From: QHXW01 sp035280425
GTDB lineage: Bacteria > Acidobacteriota > Terriglobia > Bryobacterales > Bryobacteraceae
DNA: 64,000 nucleotides
Reading direction: 5' to 3'
Assembly (NCBI GenBank): GCA_035280425.1
Contig: DATEFW010000021.1
Coordinates: 62,001-126,000 of the forward strand
Within the stretch, counting starts at the first letter, position 1; each line of letters opens with the position of its first letter. Shown piece after piece: positions 34,083 through 43,942 of this stretch. Made by a program: the position numbers and the translations under genes. The notes beneath the pieces were generated by a model that saw nothing but the letters and a program-made list of their open reading frames with translations, was not told where the DNA came from and made no database searches.

Positions 34083-34949
34083 CTACGGAACGATCGCTTT
34101 GGCTATGACCATGGAGTCGCCGCTTGTCCAATCCTCGCGCGGTTCGGCCGCAGCGCGAGCGAAGGTCCAAAGCCGAACCCGCTCGGGATCAAGCGCGAGC
34201 AGATTCGCGAACCGGCTGATGGTTCCATCCGGATCTGACATCAGCCGCTCGGTGCAATTGAAGAGATGCTGAGTGGCATCGTAAGCCGGATCGCCAACGA
34301 AAGGCTTGGGGTCGATCACCAGCCAGGGCTGGCGTTCAGCCGTAAGAACGTTGCCGGCGTGCAGGTCCGTCGCGAGCAGCGTCTGAACGGCCGCCGTACG
34401 CGGCAACTCTTCAAACAAGTGCAGCCCTTCGCGGACCAGCCCGGCGTCCGGCCATTGCTCGCGTGCCGCAAGCGTCTCCTCGGCCCAGTTTTCCATCAAA
34501 GCCGCCAGCGAACGAAAACCGTGAGGCTCCGATGGCACACGCCACATACGGCGCAGCAAGCTCGCGATGACGACATCCTGCTCGGTCTCGGGCAAGGTGC
34601 GCAGCGCCGTGCCGGGCTGGCAGCGCTCAAGGAGCATGGCATTCAGTTCCCGGTCGGCCGCAAGAAGCCGCACGGTGGGATCGCCATCCCAGAAACGCAG
34701 GCCCTCGAGTTCCTGTTCGCCTTCCATGTGCGGCATGCCGAGCTTGAGCACCGCCGAGGCGCCATCCGCCAGCGTGGCCGTCGCGACCCAGGAGCAGCTC
34801 ACCTCATCGCTATCGAACGGCGCCTCGAGCCGCAGCGACCACCGGCGTTCCAGGTCGCGAAGCGCATCGGCTAAGCGCGCGAGCCACGCGGCACGCTCCG
34901 GCTTCTTCCCGCAGTTCGCCCGAAGCCGGGGTGGAATTTTCCAGGCCAT
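34083..34949 (-). CDS. APH(6)/hydroxyurea-type phosphotransferase
   Basis: This 288-residue cytoplasmic kinase has the aminoglycoside-phosphotransferase fold: AVLKLGMPH in the N-lobe, catalytic loop LLATDLHAGNVL (Asp and Asn) and metal-binding VIDPKPFVGDPAYD. These match the APH_6_hur family of streptomycin and hydroxyurea kinases. Intrinsic chromosomal members are common in soil bacteria, and there is no mobile context here, so clinical-type resistance should not be assumed. Confidence 0.85.
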   Translation of the reverse strand: MAWKIPPRLRANCGKKPERAAWLARLADALRDLERRWSLRLEAPFDSDEVSCSWVATATLADGASAVLKLGMPHMEGEQELEGLRFWDGDPTVRLLAADRELNAMLLERCQPGTALRTLPETEQDVVIASLLRRMWRVPSEPHGFRSLAALMENWAEETLAAREQWPDAGLVREGLHLFEELPRTAAVQTLLATDLHAGNVLTAERQPWLVIDPKPFVGDPAYDATQHLFNCTERLMSDPDGTISRFANLLALDPERVRLWTFARAAAEPREDWTSGDSMVIAKAIVP

Positions 34950-35011
34950 GCGTGAGATATTTGACAGCTTGTGCGGAGCGGCGATCTATGCCTGACACGT
35001 TGTCGCGCGCA

Positions 35012-35554
35012 TCACTTGATCTCCAGGCCGATCCGGTTCACCACCACGCCCAACTCGCGTTTATCGACATCGCCGGGAGGAAGCGCCTTATCGAGCAGGA
35101 AATCGACGCGGGCCGAATCGCCGGTGAGCAGATTCGGCGGCACGTCGCGCTCATAAATCGCAGGGCCTGCCTTGGTGTAAGTTTCGGGATCGAGCGCGGT
35201 GCCGCGAATGGTCGCCGACACCGTGATGCTCTTCAAGTTCGAGATGATCACTTCGGGAATCGCGAAGGTCAGGCGCAGAACCGCGCCTCTTTGAGCAGCG
35301 CCGGGCGGCAGACCGAGGACGGCCGCGAATCTTTTGCGCGTCCAGCGCCACGAATTCTGCTCGACATCGTAAAAACCCGCGGCGAGCTGGGAGGCTGTGG
35401 CAGGGTCGGCCACGATGATCGAGTAAGCCATGTGCGGCGCTTCTTCCTCGGTGCGGCCGGCGAGATTTTTGTGGCGCTTGCAGGCCGCGAGCGCGCAAGA
35501 GCCGCCGATCAACAGGCTAAGCGCACTGCGGCGCGAAATTGCTTCAATCGCCAC
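35012..35554 (-). CDS. Tat-type lipoprotein linked to molybdopterin oxidoreductase
   Basis: This 180-residue protein has a twin-arginine signal (ISRRSALSLLIGG) ending in a lipobox (ALAAC), so it is probably exported folded and lipid-anchored. The mature part is beta-rich (AVLRLTFAIPEVIISNLKSI) with no recognised family. Its start overlaps the end of the oxidoreductase gene by 11 bp, implying translational coupling and perhaps a partner role such as small subunit or anchor. Confidence 0.7.
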   Translation of the reverse strand: MAIEAISRRSALSLLIGGSCALAACKRHKNLAGRTEEEAPHMAYSIIVADPATASQLAAGFYDVEQNSWRWTRKRFAAVLGLPPGAAQRGAVLRLTFAIPEVIISNLKSITVSATIRGTALDPETYTKAGPAIYERDVPPNLLTGDSARVDFLLDKALPPGDVDKRELGVVVNRIGLEIK

Positions 35555-37595
35555 TTTTTTCCACCTCGACCAGGCAACTGTAAAATGTCGGACCGCCGCC
35601 CTGGTCGGTCAGGCGCTCCGAGGTGAGCGCGTTCACATTGCGAAACGCCGGCGATTTTTTCGGCCAGCGTGTCGAAGGCGCGCAGACCACTCCCGGGGGC
35701 ACGCTCGCATCCACGCGAGCCATCAGCAGGCACGAGCCGCGGCCGTTGATCAGGCGCACCTGGTCGCCGGTGGCGATGCCGCGAGGCGCGGCGTCGTTCG
35801 GGTGCATCTCGAGCGCGGAAGTTTCCTGGTCCGTATCCGGCCGGCCGCCGAAGGTCGAATTCATGCTGTCGTCGTTCTTGGGCGAGATCAGTTCGAGCGG
35901 ATATTTCGCGCGCAAGGACACGTCGCCGTGGCGCGATTCGACGGGCGGCGTGTAATCGAGCGTCTCGGCGTGGAATTCGCACTTGCCCGAGGGAGTTCCG
36001 AAGCCGCCGGCGGCGAAGGGAAGAAACGGATCGCCGTTCGGTGCGACGCGCAGGCGCACGAAATGCTCGCGGTCGAGTTCCTCGATGGTGATGCCCTTGA
36101 CGAAAGCATGATCGGAATCGAGCATTCCGCGGATCATGTCGTCTTCGGAATCGCGGAAGCACGGCTCGTCGAAGCCCATGCGCGCAGCGAGCAGGCGGAA
36201 AAACTCGACATTCGATTTCGTCTCGCCCGGCGCCGGAAGCACGGGCCGCGCCAGTTGCAGATAGTAGTGGCCGTAAGCAAAGTAGATATCGGTGTGCTCG
36301 AGAAACGTCGTGGCGGGCAGCAGGATGTCGGCGTAATCCGCGGTGTCGGTTTGGAACTGTTCGAGCACCACGGTGAATAGATCGCGGCGCGCCAGACCTG
36401 TGTGCACCGAGTTCTGATTGGGCGCGACGGCCGCGGGGTTCGAGTTGTATACCACCAGCGCTTTCACCGGCGGCGTGTCGAGCTCGTTGAGCGCGATGCC
36501 GAGCTGCGACATATTCACGATGCGCGATTCGCGGCCGAGCGGCGATCGAAGCTGCAGGTCCGGGAGCTCGAGCGCTGCGCGGTTGACCTGGAAAGCCCCG
36601 GAAGTCGAGAGCGCCGCGCCTCCGCCGATTTCTTTCCACGAACCGGTCAGCGCGGGCAATAGCGAAATCGCTCGTACGGCCATCGCGCCCCGCTCGCTGC
36701 GCTGCAAACCGTAATTCAGGCGGATGACAGCCGGCCGGATGGCCGCGTACTCGCGGGCGAGCTGGATAATTTCGTCTTTTGCGATGCCCGTGAGTGCGGC
36801 GCTTCGCTCCGGCGGATATTGGCGCACGCGCTCGCGAAGAGCGTCGAATCCCTCGGTATAGCGGGCGACGTAATCGGCGTCGTACAGTTTCTCGCCGATA
36901 ATCACGTGCATCATGCCGAGCGCGAGCGCGGTGTCGCTGCCGGGGTTGATAAAGAAGTGCTTGTCGGCCAGCGAGCCGGTGCGATTGCGGTGCGGATCGA
37001 TGGTGTACAGTTTTGCGCCATTGCGCCGCGCCTCCACAATGAACGGCCAGAGGTGAACGTTGGTGCCCAGAATATTCGCGCCCCAGGCAAGGATCAGACG
37101 TGAGTGGCGGAACTGTTCGGGCTCGGTGCCGTAGCGGTAACCGAGCGAATCCATCAAACCCACGCTGCCGGCGGCGGAGCAGATCGTGCGATCCAGCCGC
37201 GAAGCGCCCAGCCGGTGGAAAAAGCGCCGGTCCATGCCGGAACCTTGCAGATAGCCCATCGAACCGCCGTAGCTGTAAGGCAGAATCGATTCCGTGCCGA
37301 ATTCCGCGGCAACCGACCGCAGCCGCGCGGCGATTTCATCGAGCGCTTCGTCCCACGTGATGCGCGCGAAACGCCCTTCGCCTTTCGCGCCCGTGCGCCG
37401 CTGCGGATAGAGCAGGCGGTCGGGCGAGTACTCGCGCTCGAGGTACCGCGCTACTTTCCCGCAAAGGAAGCCGCGCGTGACGGGATGCGCCGGGTCGCCT
37501 CGCAGCCGGCTGCCCTTGCCGTTTTCGATATTGATCAGCAAACCGCAGGCATCCGGACAATCAAGCGCGCACACCGAATGGCGAATGTTTGACAA
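35544..37595 (-). CDS. Molybdopterin-dependent oxidoreductase (formate dehydrogenase/DMSO reductase superfamily)
   Basis: This 683-residue enzyme has an N-terminal [4Fe-4S] site at Cys9, Cys13, Cys17 and Cys45 (CALDCPDACG, GFLCGK). Next come the molybdopterin domains with LILAWGANILGTN, LYTIDPHRNRTG and DILLPATTFLEHTD, and the dinucleotide-binding C-terminal domain (IATGDQVRLINGRG). No Tat signal is on this protein, unlike its partner, so it may be cytoplasmic. Substrate cannot be assigned. It diverges from the GNAT gene at 37642. Confidence 0.9.
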   Translation of the reverse strand: MSNIRHSVCALDCPDACGLLINIENGKGSRLRGDPAHPVTRGFLCGKVARYLEREYSPDRLLYPQRRTGAKGEGRFARITWDEALDEIAARLRSVAAEFGTESILPYSYGGSMGYLQGSGMDRRFFHRLGASRLDRTICSAAGSVGLMDSLGYRYGTEPEQFRHSRLILAWGANILGTNVHLWPFIVEARRNGAKLYTIDPHRNRTGSLADKHFFINPGSDTALALGMMHVIIGEKLYDADYVARYTEGFDALRERVRQYPPERSAALTGIAKDEIIQLAREYAAIRPAVIRLNYGLQRSERGAMAVRAISLLPALTGSWKEIGGGAALSTSGAFQVNRAALELPDLQLRSPLGRESRIVNMSQLGIALNELDTPPVKALVVYNSNPAAVAPNQNSVHTGLARRDLFTVVLEQFQTDTADYADILLPATTFLEHTDIYFAYGHYYLQLARPVLPAPGETKSNVEFFRLLAARMGFDEPCFRDSEDDMIRGMLDSDHAFVKGITIEELDREHFVRLRVAPNGDPFLPFAAGGFGTPSGKCEFHAETLDYTPPVESRHGDVSLRAKYPLELISPKNDDSMNSTFGGRPDTDQETSALEMHPNDAAPRGIATGDQVRLINGRGSCLLMARVDASVPPGVVCAPSTRWPKKSPAFRNVNALTSERLTDQGGGPTFYSCLVEVEKSGD

Positions 37596-37641
37596 GTCAA
37601 AATTATAGCAACGCAGGCCCCGCGGAATTTATCATGGCTAA

Positions 37642-38178
37642 ATGGACGGCGGCCAGACTGCGGCACAAATCGAGATCCGTATATTGACTGAGCATGACGC
37701 CGCGGCTTTCTGGCAATTGCGGCTGGAGGCGCTCGAACGCGAGCCCCAGGCCTTCGGCGAATCGGCCGCGGAGCACCGCGCAAAGACCGTCGGCGCTATA
37801 GCCGAACGCTTGGCTGCGGGCTCTCGGCAGAACAGTTTTGTCTTAGGCGCGTTTGCCGGCCGGCGGCTCGCCGGAACCGCCGGGTTCTATCGCGAGCAGA
37901 ACGAAAAGCAACGGCACAAGGGCAGAATCTGGGGCGTTTACACAACGCCGGAATGGCGCGGCAAAGGCTTGGGGCGTGCGCTGCTCGAAGAATTACTGCA
38001 GCGCGCGCGGCTGATGGCCGGTCTGGAGCAGATCACGCTCTCGGTGGCCACCGGACAAACCGCCGCGATCGAGCTCTACCGCTCCTTGGCTTTTCAATCC
38101 TTCGGCTGCGAGCGCCGGGCCCTCAAAACCGGCAATGGCTATGTCGACGAAGACCACATGGCCCTCTTTTTGGGGTGA
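37642..38178 (+). CDS. GNAT family N-acetyltransferase
   Basis: This 178-residue enzyme shows the acetyl-CoA-binding motif A, GVYTTPEWRGKGLGRALLEE (RGKGLGRAL as Q/RxxGxG/A), and motif B with ITLSVATGQTAAIELYRSLAF. It transfers acetyl groups from acetyl-CoA to an amine; the substrate is unknown. The family includes RimI-like and small-molecule enzymes. Confidence 0.9.
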   Translation: MDGGQTAAQIEIRILTEHDAAAFWQLRLEALEREPQAFGESAAEHRAKTVGAIAERLAAGSRQNSFVLGAFAGRRLAGTAGFYREQNEKQRHKGRIWGVYTTPEWRGKGLGRALLEELLQRARLMAGLEQITLSVATGQTAAIELYRSLAFQSFGCERRALKTGNGYVDEDHMALFLG

Positions 38179-38214
38179 TCTACCTCCGCAAAGGTGGCTA
38201 CTGCCCGCGGGCGG

Positions 38215-39036
38215 TTACAGTTGCCTCTCGGCCGTAAAGGCCGGAGTGCCGGCTTTCTTGCTGGCCTTGAGGAGAGTAGCGTTGATGTTCGCCAGTTGGC
38301 CGATCAGGCGCTCCTCGTCGGCCGGCTGCAGTTGACTGCGGATGGCCACCATCTTGGTTTCTCCTTCCCGGCTCACGAGCGCGATCCACCCGATCAGGCA
38401 CAAGACCGAGACCCCGATCAACGACGCACTTACCGTGAGGCTTAACCGGTAGCCGGTCAAATTCAAAATCAACAGACCGATCGAGCCGCTCATAAAGAAA
38501 ATCGAGTAGAGCACGCTGTGAACGATCACGTTTCGGCCCAATTGAAGCGGAAATATCACCAAAAATGCGAGCAGAAGCAGCAATAACAGAACCAGTGCGA
38601 AGTCGATGCCGCGCTCTACCATAAAGTAGCGCTGCAACGAAAAAAACGGCTCATTGGATCGAATCCAGGTCGGAATCACCAGCATTGTCGAGAACAAAAT
38701 CGACGCCGCCAGGCTGCCATACACGGTCCAGCGCCCCAAAGCCTGAATTCCCTTGTACTCCTTAAAAACCAGTGAGCACAGTTCGAGAACCACAAGCACG
38801 TAAAATAGCCAGATTACGGGTTGTGTGAACGCCCAGATGTAGCGGTACGCCAATGAAGCGGTGTTGAATGACCACGCAAACAAAGACCGTATCAGATTGA
38901 AAAGTAGATAGGAAATGAAGAAGCGGTATTGAAGGAGGAGCCTAAGGCGGGCAAAACGCGCAACTAATAACGCACTCAACGCAATATTGCAGAACCACAG
39001 CGATCGCTCGATCTGCGCTAGCGAGAACGTGCCCAT
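38215..39036 (-). CDS. Polytopic membrane protein of unknown function
   Basis: This 273-residue protein starts at ATG 39036 (MGTFSLAQIERSLWFCNIAL) and contains about seven transmembrane helices, followed by a cytoplasmic helical tail of about 50 residues. No enzymatic motif is apparent. The layout resembles small acidobacterial membrane proteins annotated only as hypothetical. Confidence 0.6.
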   Translation of the reverse strand: MGTFSLAQIERSLWFCNIALSALLVARFARLRLLLQYRFFISYLLFNLIRSLFAWSFNTASLAYRYIWAFTQPVIWLFYVLVVLELCSLVFKEYKGIQALGRWTVYGSLAASILFSTMLVIPTWIRSNEPFFSLQRYFMVERGIDFALVLLLLLLLAFLVIFPLQLGRNVIVHSVLYSIFFMSGSIGLLILNLTGYRLSLTVSASLIGVSVLCLIGWIALVSREGETKMVAIRSQLQPADEERLIGQLANINATLLKASKKAGTPAFTAERQL

Positions 39037-40007
39037 CCGACTGCTCTGTCGCACAATTCTAGCATGCAACCGCTGTGGTTCCGTGCGCTTCGTGCTAATC
39101 GTTCAAGTTGACGAAGGCGAAGTCTACCACGGTTGAGGAAATGGCATATGATTTGAAACACTCCTTTCGCAATGATGTGGGTAGAATATCCCCCGGATAT
39201 GTGATCCTGACATTCGGTTATTGCTTAAACAGGGGTCAGAATTTCGTGATTGGATGAAACGATTTTCGCTATCACCACTCGCGGTTGAATTCGATTCCGA
39301 TCCGGGACCAAACAGCCGCCGCTCGCCGTCCGGGTTTTTTGCAACTGGAATTTCACCGCATTCGTTCAGCGACCGTTGAGCCGCCGCATGTTTTGCAGCC
39401 TCTCCTCCTTCCGCCACGGCGGCCGCCCACACGTCGCATACGACCATGCGATCGGCGGGCTGAACGGCTGAACCGCGCATAAACCAGCGTTTTTTCCCGC
39501 TCTTTTCGCGACAATCCGCGTGAAGCTTCGGTATTCGCGTTTGAACGGATCGCTAACAGGGCGCGAATTAGTGAAAATAGGGTAGGTATGCAGTATCGCT
39601 CTCGGCCCGAAGTTTGGCAATAGCAAATCGCCGGTTCCGGGGTCGTATGCCGATAAATCGCATTCACCCTGCGCGGGTCCACCGAATTTTTTGCGGTTCT
39701 CAATAAACTGCTCGGATATTTCGGATTCCAAGAACGCAGCGCACTTTCCCGGAAGATCTGCCGGCCGGCGGTCGCCGCATGTGAACATCGTTGTCCCAGA
39801 ACCGGACATCGAATGCCAGCAACTAGCTTTGTATCCTTATATTTACGGTTGGCAGCCCACCTGCCTTTCGTGACCTGATATTCTTGTCTTCGCTCAAGCC
39901 GATGGAAAACGGGACGGCCCGCTTGGAGATCGCCTGTAACACCGGTTCCGATTTGCCCGCTCGACTTGCGTATGCAATTTCTAAATTTCCGATCAATGGA
40001 ACTTCGC
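39037..40007. other. 970-bp stretch without a supportable gene
   Basis: ORFs of 147 and 218 codons exist here on the minus strand but have unnatural composition (runs of Arg, Gly and Cys), no ribosome sites and no recognisable motif. Base composition looks less GC-rich than its neighbours, and AACAGGGGTCAGAATTTCG near 39229 resembles the kind of sequence found in degraded repeats. It probably holds decayed sequence plus the promoter of the TolC-like pair. Confidence 0.5.
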
Positions 40008-41933
40008 ATGAATCATTTGCTGAAAACACTGGTCTTCGCCAGCCTCGTCGCGGCGCCGGGATTTGCGTCTGACGTCAGTTCCACCCAACCGCCGGAGATC
40101 GCGATCACGACGCCGGCGCAGCCCCCGGTAATCGGCACGCTCGCACGGCCATTTCACATGGAGCGGCGCGCCGTCTCGCCCGTGAACTTCTCCAACACGC
40201 CGCGGCTCGAGTCCCTGGTCCGCGCAGGTAATCTTTACCTGTCGCTCCGCGATGTCATCGCACTCGTGCTCGAAAACAACGTGGATATCGCCATCCAGCG
40301 TTACGGGCCGGTCCTGGCACGCGAAGTGCTCCGGCGCGCTTCGGGCGGCGGCCTTCTGCGAAGTGTAGGTATTCCGGTCTACGCCGGTCCGGTAAGCGTC
40401 AGCCTTCAAGGCGTCAGCGTGAATGCCGTCGGTCTGGCGGAGAGCGGTTCCGGCGTCAGCTCGGGCGGCGGCCTGGTCGTAGGGAATCTCCCTCCCCCTC
40501 CCAATCTCGACCCGTTCCTGTTCGGCTTTGCCAGCTTTTCCCATAACACCACGCCGCTGAGCAACACGATCCTGAGCGGGGTGCCTTCGCTTCTCGATGA
40601 CACCCGCAATTACCAGTTCGGCTACGGGCAGTCATTCCTGTCGGGCACAAGTTTTCAGCTCACCTATGGCAGCTTCCGGAGCAAGCTCAACAGCCCGACG
40701 CCACTGCTCAATCCTTACACCAATGGGTTTCTGGAGCTTTTCATCACACAGCCTCTACTGCAAGGCTTCGGCATCGCGGTCAACAACCGCAGCATCCGGG
40801 TGGCCAAGAACAACATGAAAGTCACCGATCTCCAGGTCAAGCGCCAGGTGATTACCACGGTCTCGGCCGTCATGAACCTCTACTGGGACCTGGTGAGTTT
40901 CAACGAAGACGTGCGCATCAAGGAGCAGGCGCTGGCCACCGCGCAAAAACTACTCGAAGACAACAAGAAGCAGGTGGCCATTGGGACGCTCTCAGCCATT
41001 GAAGTGACGCGCGCCGCCGCCGAAGTCTCTTCCTCCAAGGAAAATCTGCTGATCGCTCAAACCAACGTGGCCCAGCAGGAGACCGTGCTCAAGAATGCGC
41101 TCAGCCGCAACGGAGTCGCCACCCCCTGGCTCGACGATGTCCACATCGTTCCCCTCGACCATATCGAAGTTCCAGAGAAAGAAGACCTGGCGCCGACTGC
41201 GGACCTTGTGGCCGAAGCGCTCGAACGGCGCCCCGAGCTAGAGCAGACGCGCATTAACGTCGAGAGCACCCGGATCAACATCAAAGGCAGCCGCAATGCC
41301 CTGCTGCCCACCTTGCAGGCGTTCGTCGATGTGACCAACAACGCGCTCACCGGCGAGGTCAACGCCCTGGCCAACGGCGCCAATGGCGTGCCCGACCCCT
41401 TCGTTGTGGGAGGTTACGGTAACCTGCTCGGCCAGATTTTCCGTAGGAATTATCCCAATTATGGAGTCGGCCTTTCGCTGAATATTCCGTTTCGCAACCG
41501 CGCTGCGCAGGCCGATTACGTTGCCGACCAGCTCGCGCTCCGCCAGGCCGAGCTGCAGCTCCAGCGCAGCGTCAGCCAGGTCCGTGTGGATGTGAAAAAC
41601 GCCGTGATCGGCCTCCAGCAGGCCCGCGTCCGGTATGAGACCGCCGTGGCCACGCGGGTTCTGGCGCAGCAAACGCTTGACGCCGAGCAGAAGAAATTCC
41701 AGTTCGGCACCTCGACCATTCCGCTCGTCGTGCAGGCGCAGCGCGATCTCAATGCCGATCAAAGCGCCGAAATCCAGGCCATGGCCAACTACACCCACGC
41801 CCGGGTGGCGTTCGACGAAGCTACCGGACAGACGCTCGCGCGCAACGGCATCACCATGCAGGAGGTCCAGACCGGCCAGGTGGCCTGGCGCTCGGCGATC
41901 CCGGATACGATCCCCGCCGCGCCAAAGAATTAG
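40008..41933 (+). CDS. TolC family outer-membrane protein 1
   Basis: This 641-residue protein has signal peptide MNHLLKTLVFASLVAAPGFA from ATG 40008. It has two TolC-like halves with long helices (SAVMNLYWDLVSFNEDVRIK; AATRVLAQQTLDAEQKKFQFG-type repeat) and the internal LRDVIALVLENNVDIAIQRYG typical of the family. A Gly/Ser-rich insert lies at about 140-175. It should form a trimeric outer-membrane channel. A second TolC-like gene follows 6 bp later; no inner-membrane pump or adaptor gene is adjacent. Confidence 0.88.
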   Translation: MNHLLKTLVFASLVAAPGFASDVSSTQPPEIAITTPAQPPVIGTLARPFHMERRAVSPVNFSNTPRLESLVRAGNLYLSLRDVIALVLENNVDIAIQRYGPVLAREVLRRASGGGLLRSVGIPVYAGPVSVSLQGVSVNAVGLAESGSGVSSGGGLVVGNLPPPPNLDPFLFGFASFSHNTTPLSNTILSGVPSLLDDTRNYQFGYGQSFLSGTSFQLTYGSFRSKLNSPTPLLNPYTNGFLELFITQPLLQGFGIAVNNRSIRVAKNNMKVTDLQVKRQVITTVSAVMNLYWDLVSFNEDVRIKEQALATAQKLLEDNKKQVAIGTLSAIEVTRAAAEVSSSKENLLIAQTNVAQQETVLKNALSRNGVATPWLDDVHIVPLDHIEVPEKEDLAPTADLVAEALERRPELEQTRINVESTRINIKGSRNALLPTLQAFVDVTNNALTGEVNALANGANGVPDPFVVGGYGNLLGQIFRRNYPNYGVGLSLNIPFRNRAAQADYVADQLALRQAELQLQRSVSQVRVDVKNAVIGLQQARVRYETAVATRVLAQQTLDAEQKKFQFGTSTIPLVVQAQRDLNADQSAEIQAMANYTHARVAFDEATGQTLARNGITMQEVQTGQVAWRSAIPDTIPAAPKN

Positions 41934-41939
41934 GGAGCG

Positions 41940-43829
41940 ATGGACATGCACGCGCAAAAATTCTTCGCCATCCTCGCCGCGCTGAGCCTTCTCGGTTCCG
42001 AAGCGTACGCGCAGCAAGCGCCGATCGCCGTCGAGCGCCCGAAAGCCCCGGTTCTCGTGCGCCCGTACAAGCAGCCCACGGTTCCTCCGATCCGCCTCAA
42101 GAACTCGGACCGGCTGCGCTCGCTGATCCGCGCGGGAAAGATGTACCTCACCGTGCAGGACGCCATCGCGCTGGCGATTGAGAACAATCTGGATCTCGAA
42201 GTGGACCGTTACGGCCCCCTGATGGCCGAGTGGCAGGTCGAGCGGCAGCAGGCCGGCGGGCCGCTTCGCGGTGTTACCGGCGGCAACACGCTGGTGAACC
42301 AGGCCACCAGCGGGCAGGGAATCGCGGGCAGCCAGGTGAGCGCCGGTCTGGCCGGTGGAGGCCAGAACATCGGCGGGGGCGGCGCGGGCGCGGCCGTCGT
42401 TTCGCAGATCGGGCCGATTACGCCCAATCTCGATCCGGTGCTGCAAAACGGCAGCGCCTATTCCCATATCACGACGCCGCAGCCCAATACCGTGCAGAGC
42501 CGGACGCCGTCGCTTGTCGATACGCGCCACATCTACAACACGGTCGTCCAGCAAGGCCTGCTTTCGGGCGGCATCGTCCAGGTTTCCGCCAACGAATCCT
42601 ACCTCAAGGAGAACACGCCCACCGACATTCTGAACCCCTCGGTCGCCCCCGTGGTTCAGGTGTTCGTCCGCCATAATTTTCTGCAAGGCTTCGGCGACGC
42701 GGTCAACAGCCGCTTCATCCGCGTAGCGGAAAAGAACGTCAACCTCGCCGGCGAGACGTTTCGTTCGCAGTTGCTCAATCTCGTGGCCAACGTGCTGAAT
42801 CTTTACTGGAATGTCGCCACGCAGTACGAGGATCTGAAAGCGCGCCGGCGCAGTCTCGAAGTCGCGCAGAAGTTCTATAACGACACCAGGCGCCAGATCG
42901 AGCTGAGCGCCCTGGCGAAAGTCGATATCTACCGCGCCCAGGCCGAGCTGACCGCGCGGCGGCAGGAAGTCGCCATCTCGGAAACCACCGTCCGCCAGCA
43001 GGAGAATCTGCTGAAGAGCGCGCTGAGCCGCGACGGCCTCGAAGACCCGCTGGTGGATGCCGCCGAAATCGTGCCGCTCGACCGCATCGAAGTGCCCGCC
43101 CAGGAGGAATTGCCCCCGCTCCGGGATCTTGTCGCCACGGCGCTGAAAAACCGGCCGGATGTGGCGCTCGCGAAGATCAATCAGGAAACCGCGGAAATTT
43201 CGGCGCTCGGCACCGCCAGCAGCGTGCTGCCGATTCTCCAAGGCCTTGGCGCCGTGACGGGCACCGGCCTGTCCGGTAGAGCCAATCCCCAGCCGGACGG
43301 CACCACTGCGGATCCCTATTACGTCGGTGGCCTCGGCAACGCGCTCGGCCAGATCTTCCGGCGCAATTTTCCCGGTTGGCGCACGGCCGTCCTATTCGAG
43401 GGAGTGATTCACAACCGCGTGGCGCAAGGCGACTACGGCATCGACCAGTTGCAACTCCGCCAGAACGAGCTGGTCAACCGCCGCAGCATGAATCAGATCG
43501 TCGTCGATATTTCCAACCAGATGATTGCGCTCCGCCAGGCGCGCCTGCGGTATTCCGACGCCGTCGATACCCGCGCGCTTCAGGAGCAATTGCTCGAAAA
43601 AGAGCAGCGCAAGTTTGCTCTGGGCGCTTCCACGATCAACGCCGTCGTGATCGTGCAGCGCTCGCTCGCCGTGGCAAGAGCGGCCGAAGTAGCGGCGCTC
43701 GCCACCTACGAGCACGCCCACATTTCGCTCGACCAGGTGCTCGGCGAAACGCTCGAGAAAAACAACGTTTCGATCGATGAAGCGCTCGAAGGCCAGGTCG
43801 CGCGCGTGTCGAAAGCGCCTGGACCCTGA
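41940..43829 (+). CDS. TolC family outer-membrane protein 2
   Basis: This 629-residue protein starts at ATG 41940 after GGGAG, with signal peptide ending SEAYAQQ. It parallels the preceding protein throughout: LTVQDAIALAIENNLDLEVD, SAYSHITTPQPNTVQSRTPS, LGNALGQIFRRNFPG. A Gly/Ala-rich insert lies near 120-155. The pair looks like an old tandem duplication kept in one operon, perhaps forming homo- or heterotrimers. Confidence 0.88.
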   Translation: MDMHAQKFFAILAALSLLGSEAYAQQAPIAVERPKAPVLVRPYKQPTVPPIRLKNSDRLRSLIRAGKMYLTVQDAIALAIENNLDLEVDRYGPLMAEWQVERQQAGGPLRGVTGGNTLVNQATSGQGIAGSQVSAGLAGGGQNIGGGGAGAAVVSQIGPITPNLDPVLQNGSAYSHITTPQPNTVQSRTPSLVDTRHIYNTVVQQGLLSGGIVQVSANESYLKENTPTDILNPSVAPVVQVFVRHNFLQGFGDAVNSRFIRVAEKNVNLAGETFRSQLLNLVANVLNLYWNVATQYEDLKARRRSLEVAQKFYNDTRRQIELSALAKVDIYRAQAELTARRQEVAISETTVRQQENLLKSALSRDGLEDPLVDAAEIVPLDRIEVPAQEELPPLRDLVATALKNRPDVALAKINQETAEISALGTASSVLPILQGLGAVTGTGLSGRANPQPDGTTADPYYVGGLGNALGQIFRRNFPGWRTAVLFEGVIHNRVAQGDYGIDQLQLRQNELVNRRSMNQIVVDISNQMIALRQARLRYSDAVDTRALQEQLLEKEQRKFALGASTINAVVIVQRSLAVARAAEVAALATYEHAHISLDQVLGETLEKNNVSIDEALEGQVARVSKAPGP

Positions 43830-43942
43830 AAATAGGCCCGCGGGCCGGCTATTCCCGCCGGCAACGTTTCCAAAGGCATATCCCCGCCATTAACATCGGG
43901 AAACTTGCCTTTCCTGCGGCACGTCCCTATGCTTGGAGGCAG

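Noticed and set aside
34083..34949. Acquired antibiotic-resistance gene
   Set aside because: The kinase is in ordinary chromosomal context without mobile elements nearby, and the family is widespread and intrinsic in soil bacteria.
39353..40009. 218- and 147-codon minus-strand ORFs upstream of the TolC pair
   Set aside because: Composition is unnatural (Arg/Gly/Cys runs), no ribosome site or motif is present, and they overlap each other in different frames.
40008..43829. Large minus-strand ORF of more than 600 codons across the TolC pair
   Set aside because: It is a shadow of the two TolC-like genes in GC-rich sequence, spans both of them, and is rich in Arg, His and Gly without motifs.
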